The notes under the pieces are model-generated. The model searched no databases. It saw only the letters and a program-made list of their open reading frames with translations, and was not told the DNA's origin. From Chromera velia (lineage: Eukaryota; Sar; Chromeraceae): a stretch of DNA of 11,169 nucleotides. Position numbers and translations under genes: made by a program. The first letter of the stretch is position 1. Every line of letters starts with the position of its first letter. The stretch spans positions 1-11,169 of the forward strand of contig JAHBMJ010003392.1 in the NCBI GenBank assembly GCA_018398765.1. Direction: 5' to 3'. Shown in pieces: positions 1-7,377 of the stretch.

Positions 1-9
1 CTGAGGTCT

Positions 10-539
<530 letters not shown>

Positions 540-2736
540 ACCAACAGCATGCGGACCCGTCCATGCTGGGAGGAAGAACCACAGAGACGTGTCATTGGAC
601 GAAGAAGTGCAATGGCGACAAGACCTGTGTGCAAGTGAAAGGTGAGTCGACTGCATGCATGCGGGAACGACATTGAGCTAAAGAGCCGGGCGGCCGGCAA
701 TAGACGTCGAAGTCTTGATCGAACTTCAGAGCATGCATGGGTTTTTCTCTACCGCCTGCGTCCAAAAAGATTTTTCGTATAAGAGAATATTCTTGGTTGC
801 ATGCATTCTTGCTCGCCCGGCGTCTTTCCTGGCGCCTGCGTCAAGACTCATGTCACATACAGGTCTATATGGCGTTGCACAAAGTGATTGATTCAGAAAA
901 GAAAACTTCATTTCGGTCTGTCTATTCAGACCTGATCGACTTCATGAATTAAGGATGGATGCAACTGAGCCGAAAATATCAAATGTGCATGTACGTACAC
1001 TCAAAGTCGGCATGAGATTGTTCACTAAATTTCCTCTTTGTGTTTATTTTTCAGCGCACTTTGCGGTCCTTCAACGGTTTTTTGTCTCTCTCCGTACTCC
1101 TCAATTTCATTTTCTGTAGCGGCATGTTTGAATCCAGTCTTTCATCAGTTTGAAAAGAGAAGGAAGACTGACAAAAAGAGGGATGCAAAACAAGTACAAA
1201 CAAAAGATTACAATCGCGTCCTTCCTTGTCTTTGTCACTTGGCATGGAGCGCATTTTGTGTCGGAGAGCGATTGTTGCCATGGCTTTTTGTTCTTGCACA
1301 TCCTCCAATCGATCGATGATGAAGTGCAATGTCCTTAATTCCTATCAATCAACGCAGGCTGAGGGTGCTCCGTTCCACACATGCACTCGTTTGATTTCGG
1401 GCCGTCCAGCCCGTTAACTTGTTGTAGCGAGGGAGGGAGGCTGGTTCGACCGTGGAGTGTTTGCGTTTACACTTTTTATTGCATGATTGGCAATGCAGGC
1501 ATATGAACAAAACCTCGCTCATACATGCCGTTTGTTTGCAGGTGAAAAAGAGACCTGCTTCTGCCCCAAGAACACACCCGCAAATGGCAAAGGCTGTGAC
1601 ACGCAGTGCTTGGCGTCGCAGCTTCTTGGGACAGAGGGTCCCGGGGGAGGAATTCCAGGAAACGAGCAAGGTTGGCCCGTCCCTGCAGCCTCTCCTTTCT
1701 CTCTCTTTCCTGTTCTCTCTCTCTCTCGCTTGTGTGTGGCAAGAGATATGCATGGGAAATTCTGTGTGCTTGACTGTGCAAGTTTCCTTCAGGCTGATCG
1801 AAAAATCATGCGGCAACTTATTTTTTCCATTGCATGCCGAGCTCCTGTCCGCCTGGATTGCCCCATACTTGTCCGCCTCTTGTTGTTCCCAGCTGCGTGA
1901 ATGTCGATCAGCCTGAAAGCCAGCCTCCATGCTTTACTCTCCATGCACCCAGCTTTTGATTTTCACTACACTTGAGAGAGCTGGGTCTGTCGTTTAGAAT
2001 TGAATGTCATGCCCTTTCTTTCTGAGCATGCCAATCGTCCAAACACAATCCCTTCCGGGTGAACTTGAGTGCGATTCTGATTCAAGTTTGCATGGTTATC
2101 TTTGAGCTTCAATTTGCACCATGCAACACTTGTGCTAGACTTAAACAACAGTTGTTCAAAGTAAGATGCTTTCTTTTTTTTTCTTTCTGTGATACCCCTA
2201 GGTAATCGTTGAACTTCGATTCGAAATGAAATGCGGAGGAAAGAAAGGTCTGTCTGCCCGTGGTCAATTGCACTCGATTTGGTTTCCTGCATGCAGGGAT
2301 TTGCAACGCAATCGAAGCTCTACAGAAATGGAAGAGACACCCACGGAATGTAGATCAGTTCTACGCACCACATTGTGTAGGTCGCTGTTACAATGGGGAG
2401 GTTTCAGGGGGTCTTACGAAGCCAAAAACAAAAATTCCCGGGGCGTTGGTCCTAGACAATTCGTCAGCAAGGGAGAAGATTTGCGCTTGTCCGTCTGTGA
2501 GACCATGCTATGATTACATGCAGATCGAGGCAGGCAGCTCCCCTTATCTTCTGTGTCAAGATTTCGATCCGGCGACAGGATGGTGCAGGGAAAGTAGACC
2601 TCCTGCCATCGCAAACATGGATGCAACGCTCGCAAGGCTTCCCACTACAGCCGGATCTATGAGAAAGGAGGAGGAAGAGGAATCCACGGGAGGATGTGAT
2701 GAATATCAATTCAATGCAATGAGTCATGAAATGTAG
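540..2736 (+). CDS. Cysteine-rich, probably secreted protein, 5'-partial; exons 540-641, 1542-1670, 2297-2736
   Basis: Three exons join in one frame and all junctions are phase 1. Exon 540-641 follows TGCAG and ends before GTGAGT. Exon 1542-1670 follows TTTGCAG and ends before GTTGGC, a weak donor. Exon 2297-2736 follows CATGCAG and ends at TAG. The first codon is split, so the 5' end lies upstream of the window. About 222 residues are visible, with 16 Cys. Across the first two exons the spacing is C-x5-C-x5-C-x9-C-x-C-x10-C, within EGF-like limits, but the usual Gly-aromatic pair before the last Cys is missing. The last exon has further Cys clusters ([17 protein letters not shown]) and a Glu-rich patch (KEEEEE) near the C-terminus. 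I do not recognise a named family. High Cys content and symmetric 1-1 exons (102 and 129 nt) suggest a secreted or ectodomain protein. Extra small exons in the introns cannot be excluded. Confidence 0.55.
642..1541 (+). other. Intron (about 900 bp) of the cysteine-rich gene
   Basis: It begins GTGAGT and ends TTTGCAG, and both sides are phase 1. It contains several GCATGC palindromes (653-662, 731-736, 799-804). Short open frames exist on both strands around 1038-1338, but they overlap each other and show no recognisable domain. I see no convincing extra exon. Confidence 0.6.
1671..2296 (+). other. Intron (about 626 bp) of the cysteine-rich gene
   Basis: It starts at a weak GTTGGC donor and ends at TGCATGCAG. 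A TC-rich tract lies at 1690-1731. The next usable GT, at 1679, would put the last exon in a frame that stops within about 20 codons, so the 1670/1671 junction is preferred despite its weak donor. The ~190-codon antisense frame at 1349-1930 covers exon and intron alike and is not supported. Confidence 0.5.
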
Positions 2737-3020
2737 TTTGCAAGTGAGGTCGCGTCCATTCGATCGAGCGCGGAGTGAGTGAAAAAAAATGCGATTCGTG
2801 CGCCCCAAACCGCTCGTGAATGTGTCTGTACGACCGTGAATGTGGACTCGGATCTCTTGATTCGGGGTAACTCAGAGCCGAGCCATCCGTGAATTTTTTG
2901 TTTTTGGCCAGGCCTGCGATGGGCCTGCGTTCTAGGCCTACGTTAGAAAACTGGATGTGGCGCCGTGACGGTCCAGAAAAAACTTTACTCGTCGACGTCG
3001 TCGTAGTCGAAGGCTTTGAT
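2737..3020. other. Intergenic stretch after the cysteine-rich gene
   Basis: It holds no supported gene. Small features include a GGCCTGCG motif repeated around 2911-2930 with a variant GGCCTACG just after, and a GTC-rich run near 2990-3008. No AATAAA polyadenylation signal is visible after the TAG at 2734-2736. Confidence 0.5.
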
Positions 3021-3560
3021 CAACAAACTTAAATTACTATCTCACATAGTAAATCATGTTACAATTTAAAAATGAATCAATTCAATATTAAGTATAAAAT
3101 TTGATTAGCTAGCAATAGAGTTTAGTAGTCAGTGAGTTAGTTAGTTAGTTAGTTAGAGGATGCCTAACCCCAGTATTCTTAAACGAATTATTTTTAAATA
3201 TCAATAATGTATCTGATTATTAGCATTACCCTTATATAAATTAAAAAAAATAATATAATCATATCACTATGTATATCATACACGAGTAATCATATACAGA
3301 CCACTCTTATCATTTCTAAAATATTAGGTATTCAGAAAGTTATTAGATTGCTATTCTCGAATTTTAAAAGAAAAAAGAGAGAGTCTGTTTTGCTTTATAA
3401 TGGTAATGCAGGATGATTAACGTATTCGTTAATAGTTAAATGAAGTTTCACTGTATCTCATTCTCTCAACATATCTCGAGAATGTCTTGACGTACACCCC
3501 CTGCATCCTCCTGCAAGTTCATTTTCAACTGCAAAATACTGCAAATTAACTGAATATCAC
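3021..3560. other. AT-rich island without a gene
   Basis: Composition shifts abruptly to AT-rich, with runs of A and T (for example 3180-3260), between moderately GC-rich flanks. It contains a short GTTA array at about 3136-3156 and a small hairpin (ATTAACG-TATT-CGTTAAT) near 3417-3434. No frame of useful length, RNA gene or terminal repeat was recognised. It could be a scaffold-attachment-like or promoter-proximal spacer, an organelle-derived insertion, or an old transposon. Confidence 0.6.
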
Positions 3561-3778
3561 TGAGCGAATCTGAGTGATGACTGATCGATGTTAGTCGTTA
3601 AGATTCGTCGAACTAAAGCTAGGCTGCATGGACCGGCGGGCGTGGCCCGGCCGCGCGTGTGGATGCATGCATAGCGCAGCCACGCGCTGCGGTGCCGCCT
3701 GCCGCGTCGGCCCCCCTTTGGATATGACGATTGATTGCAGCGCGTTGTCCTGCAATTATTAATAATTGAACGAGATAT
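3561..3778. other. GC-rich spacer before the foldback element
   Basis: Base composition returns to GC-rich (3630-3720), with a perfect TGCATGCA at 3664-3671 and many CG dinucleotides. The frame on the - strand at 3557-3832 has no recognisable domain and runs into the foldback arm, so I do not call a gene. Confidence 0.4.
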
Positions 3779-3956
3779 ACCCAACCAGTTGGGTGAGTGC
3801 CTTGGGGGGCCCTTTAAGGGGTCGGACCGCAAATTTGATTGATACGCACTATTAGGGGCTTAGGCATGTCTTGTGTAGGTGCATGGGGCGGGGGCCACGG
3901 CAACGCGTACGAATTATGCTTTTCGGGACCTCGCGAGTATGCATTTGCAACTTTGT

Positions 3957-4041
3957 GCGAGTTTCTTGAGGGGTACGCATGTGTGAAGTAATTAAGGTAT
4001 ATATGTGCGATCGCAGCTCCATGCGAGTTGCTTGAGGGGCA
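3957..4041. repeat. Short direct repeat inside the left arm (GCGAGTT-CTTGAGGGG)
   Basis: GCGAGTTTCTTGAGGGGTA at 3957-3975 recurs as GCGAGTTGCTTGAGGGGCA at 4023-4041, 66 bp away. The right arm carries two reverse-complement copies at about 4635-4653 and 4702-4720 with the same spacing. The pair is therefore an original part of the element, possibly subterminal transposase-binding repeats. That role is inference. Confidence 0.7.
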
Positions 4042-4048
4042 TATTTTG

Positions 4049-4237
4049 GAATTCGGGCGACACCATGACAGACGGAGAAAGAAACAACCCCCCCCCCAAA
4101 ATCGCCTCGGGAGGCAGTTCAGCTCTGCTGAAATCAGCCGAGAGGCCCTGAAATCACACGCACTCGCATAACGCATTTTTTCATTTTTGGGGGGGGGATC
4201 GGTTCGGTCTCTATCACGGTCGGTGTCACCCGAGTTC
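4049..4237. mobile_element. Nested ~189-bp inverted-repeat element (MITE-like) in the left arm
   Basis: Starting at GGAATTCGGGCGACACC and ending at GGTGTCACCCGAGTTCC, the roughly 53-bp ends are imperfect inverted repeats. They run inward to a C10 tract (4088-4097) followed by AAAA on one side, and TTTTT followed by G9 (4189-4197) on the other. The right arm of the host element lacks this insert: there TTTTGGAACTAATGCCTG is continuous (as reverse complement, about 4616-4634). It is therefore a later insertion into the left arm. Confidence 0.75.
4102..4183 (+). repeat. Internal module of the nested element, repeated inverted at 4893-4975
   Basis: The sequence between the C10 and G9 tracts (GCCTCGGGAGGCAGTTCAGC onward to GCATAACGCATTTTTTCA) is found in reverse complement at 4893-4975, about 85-90% alike by eye. 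It contains small hairpins such as GCTG-AAAT-CAGC. Similarity stops near GAGGCGA at the outer side of the second copy, so that copy lacks the nested element's terminal repeats. Confidence 0.8.
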
Positions 4238-4255
4238 CAAACAATGCCTGTAAAG

Positions 4256-4400
4256 CCCGCGGCGTTTATGGGTAAACGCCGCGGGGCCGCGGAGTGGCCG
4301 CACTCTGCCGCGGGGCGCCCGAAGGGCGCTCTGCGGCGTGCCGCGGAGGAAAGTTTCCTCATGTCCGCGCCGCGCCGCGGAGCGACTCTCCAAGCTACTT
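4256..4400. repeat. GC-rich core with stacked perfect hairpins
   Basis: CCCGCGGCGTTTA at 4256-4268 and TAAACGCCGCGGG at 4273-4285 form a perfect 13-bp stem with a TGGG loop. Further palindromes follow: GCGCCC-GAA-GGGCGC near 4315-4330 and GGAAA-G-TTTCC near 4349-4360, with repeated CCGCGG blocks. This is the centre of the foldback element and has no supported coding frame. Confidence 0.8.
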
Positions 4401-4604
4401 TGTGGAGCCCCCGCGATAAACCGTTCACAGACTTAATTGTCAAAACACAGTGAAAACATGTATACTAAAGAGCCTTCCAAAAAATTTTGGCGCCTGCGGC
4501 GCAAATTGCTCGTTTTATGAGTATATATTGGCAGGGCGGGCGGGGAAGGGGCGCCGCCGCGGAGGGGCTTGAAAGAGTCCGCGGCGCAGCCGCAGGGCTC
4601 AAAA
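4401..4604. other. Interior of the foldback element, no gene
   Basis: This mixed-composition stretch lies between the hairpin core and the right arm. It includes CCAAAAAATTTTGG near 4477-4490 and GC-rich blocks (CGCCGCCGCGG, GTCCGCGGCGC) near 4550-4590. No coding frame or known motif is recognised. Confidence 0.5.
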
Positions 4605-4892
4605 TGGCGGCTTTACAGGCATTAGTTCCAAAATGTGCCCCTCAAACAACTCGAACGGAGCCGTGATCGCACATGCATGCCTTAATTACTTTGCGCATGC
4701 GTGCCCCTCAAGTAACTCGCACGGAGTTGCACATGTATATACGATGCGCGCGTGGTCCCGAAAAGCATACTTCGCTACCGTGGCCCCCGCCCCATGGCAG
4801 CACACAACTTAGACATGCCCAAGCCCCAGATGGTGTGCATCAATTAGCGGACCCCCCCGAGGCACTCACCCAACTGGTTGGGTGCATCCCGT

Positions 4893-4975
4893 GAAAAAAT
4901 GCGTTATGCGAGTGCGTGCGATCTCAGGGGGCCTCTCGGCTGATCTCAGCAGAGCTGAGCTGCCCCCCGAGGCGA
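4893..4975 (-). repeat. Inverted partial copy of the nested element's inner module, outside the right arm
   Basis: Reading the - strand gives GCCTCGGGGGGCAGCTCAGC onward to GCATAACGCATTTTTTCA, matching 4102-4183. It starts about 10 bp beyond the right arm's end, so it sits outside the foldback element and about 140 bp before the start codon of the next gene. Confidence 0.8.
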
Positions 4976-5099
4976 GAGCGAAAGAAAAAGTTGACTCAAT
5001 GACGTTCAGACTCATATGCAACTGTCACGAGAGATTCGGCTTAGAACATTCTCCCGTGTAGACCTGCCTACGTGCCTCAACGCACTGTCTTTGACCCAT

Positions 5100-5104
5100 T
5101 GCAG
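5100..5104 (+). promoter_or_regulatory. Candidate splice acceptor in the 5' leader (TGCAG, 8 nt before ATG)
   Basis: TTTGACCCATTGCAG ends eight bases before the ATG at 5113 and has the same TGCAG end as every internal acceptor inferred in this window. It may be the acceptor of a 5'-UTR intron or a trans-splicing site. A chance match is possible, since TGCAG alone is common. Confidence 0.35.
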
Positions 5105-5112
5105 CGTTCAGC

Positions 5113-7345
5113 ATGAAGTCTGTTGCAGTGTTGCTCATCTTGCTCGCCTGCTGTTGCAGAGCCAATGAAGGTCAGTCAATAATGGTGTGTCGGTACATCG
5201 AGTGCCCTTGCGGGCTTATCCGCACATAACCTGTTGCTGCATCTTGATGCAGATAAAAACGAGACCACAAAGGGGGGGCTTTTTGGACTGAAGTTTCCGA
5301 GGTTCGATGACGAGAAGGTCAGCCATGCCGCCAGTCTGTGTATGTCTTTTGTGAACAAAAATAAGTACAGTAGCAGAAGCTCTTGTTGTCGGTGCGAACA
5401 GACGTTCAATGTGGACTTCCTGGGGCAAAGTATGTCAGCGGCATACTTGGATAATTACATTCGGCAAACTTATGAATGTTGCAGAATTTCTTTGACTTCA
5501 AGTTTACAGACTTGTTCAAGGGCTTTGGAGAGCTCAGCCTTCCTGGAGACTCCTCTGGGAAGAACCTCACAGGTAGGTACCGTAGCGTCATGCACAACTG
5601 CATGTGTGTGTACTTCCATGCCAATTTCCGCTCTGACGTACGTCGTGCATCAAACTGTTTCAAAAGCAGCTGTTGGATTCGCATTCCAGTCGTGCACAAT
5701 GTCATGGGATCCCAAGGCACGAAAAGAACAGCGTGTGAGATGCTCAAGATTAGCACGCTTGTGCGTACTTTTTCGAGTGCAGACAAAACAGGCGGTCAGA
5801 AATTCGGTCTTTCCGGATTGACAGACCTCTTCAGTGGTAAGGGGAAGGAGACACAGACGAAGAAAGAGAAAGAGGAAGACGAAGGACAAGGAGGGGAGGG
5901 GGGTGAAGGAGGGGATGGAGGTGGAGACGGTGAAGGAGGGGACGGGGGCATTGAGTGTGGCGACCTCCTCTTCAATCTTGGAGCTTCCAACAACGATTTG
6001 TCAGTCATCCCCAACTCGGGCGGGAGCTTCAGAGATAGCTGTGGAGACGGCGCAGTCGTTGGCGTGGACTTCACCGCACAAGTCTGTCGGTCTCCTTGTC
6101 TGTCTGTCTGTCTGCCTGTCTGTCTGTCTGTCTGTCTTGTTTCTGTTCTTTTGTCTTTGTTCTTTCTTTCTTTTTGTCTGTTGTGTTCATGGAGAAAAAG
6201 AGGGAGAAGAAGAAACATATAGTCTGTCTGTCTGTCTGCCTGCCTGCCTGCCTGCCTGTCTGTCTGTCTGTCTGTCTGTCTGCCTGTCATACAGAAAGAA
6301 CAAAGGAAGAAGAAAAAAGGCAGAATGCAAAGAAGTGCAGCTTGGCGAGAAAATGCACGTCGATTGAGCTGCGGTTTCCCGGAAGACGAAAGTCAACGCA
6401 GCCAGTGGTATGGAAGCGCGGAGAGAAAACCGGTGGCAAAAGAATGAGCAGTCAGACGCGGACATACAGAACCCCAGTCAGCCATTCTGCCAGGCCGTCG
6501 GTCCATCAGATATGCATTCATTCTTCCATCCAATTCAACTGCCAGCCGGTAAGCCAGCGAATACGTCATTGAGTCAGTAAGCCAGTAAGAGAAGGGGCAT
6601 GCAGTGCGGCAATTACACATTCAGACAGTCAAAGACGCTGCCATCCAGTCGATCAGTTCCGCGCATGCTTATAAATGGAAAGCTGAAGATGACTCATCAA
6701 GTCATATTGGGTTACAAAAATGGGTGAATGATTTTCTTGTGAAGACAGTCAAGCATACATGGAAAGGCATCGACATGTGAGTTATCCTATCCGAGCACAC
6801 ATTCGAATACCACGCATGCAGGTGAGTCTTGCGGTTGGCCCCCAGCGGGTCGTCAACGGCAACCCGAGTGCCTTCTCTGCCAACTTCACAATTAAGCTGA
6901 CACTGGCCGACGATGGCGGCTTCTTCCTTCCCCGGAACATTACCAACGGGGGAACTGACGGGGCCGTGGTGGTGCAGTCAAATGGAAGAGAGTGCAGTGT
7001 GGACCTGGAGAGCTCTTCGGAGGAAGAGGTCGTCGTCGAGTGCACAGGAAGCAATCAGGTCCCCGCTTTCATTGACGTCAGTCCATCTCTTTCCTTCACC
7101 CCTTCTCTCATTCTTTTATACTTACAGACCCTGTGAGTTTCTTCAGTCTCCCTCAAACATTCCCCCTTTTCCCCTCTTTCTTCAGTCTCCCTCCCTCCCT
7201 CTCTCCCTCTCTTTGGAATTTCCCCAAGGGCCCCACCCCCACTGGTCCTTATCGTTTTTGCTCGTCTCTATATTTTGGTTTTTGTCTTAGTCTCTCTTGC
7301 TTTTTCTGTCTCTGTTTGAGTCCCCTTCTCCGTCTCCGTCTCCAT

Positions 7346-7377
<32 letters not shown>

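Larger units (their letters stand above)
3779..4883. mobile_element. Foldback/MITE-like element with long inverted arms
   Basis: The left arm (about 3779-4050, resuming at about 4238-4258) is the imperfect reverse complement of the right arm (about 4605-4883). Matching landmarks include terminal ACCCAACCAGTTGGGTGAGT against ACTCACCCAACTGGTTGGGT, GGGGCGGGGGCCACGG against CCGTGGCCCCCGCCCC, AAGTAATTAAGG against CCTTAATTACTT, and ATGCCTGTAAAGCC against GGCTTTACAGGCAT. Long inverted arms, no transposase frame and a structured core fit a non-autonomous terminal-inverted-repeat or foldback element. No target-site duplication is obvious outside the arms. Frames crossing it (for example - strand 3814-4443) follow the repeat and are not supported as genes. 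The element is about 1.1 kb, or about 0.9 kb without its nested insertion. Confidence 0.8.

Noticed and set aside
1349-1930. 193-codon - strand frame
   Set aside because: It lies opposite the supported exon 1542-1670 and flanking intron, includes antisense of TC repeats, and shows no domain.
3136-3156. TTAG repeats as a telomere-like array
   Set aside because: Only about five short units in the middle of a gene-containing window. Ordinary microsatellite.
3814-4443. 209-codon - strand frame
   Set aside because: It crosses the left arm, nested insert and hairpin core of the foldback element. Its residues follow the repeat, with no recognisable motif.
5796-6290. 164-codon - strand frame rich in Thr-Asp-Arg-Gln and Pro-Ser
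   Set aside because: It is the antisense of the CTGT microsatellite and of the Gly/Glu-rich exon.
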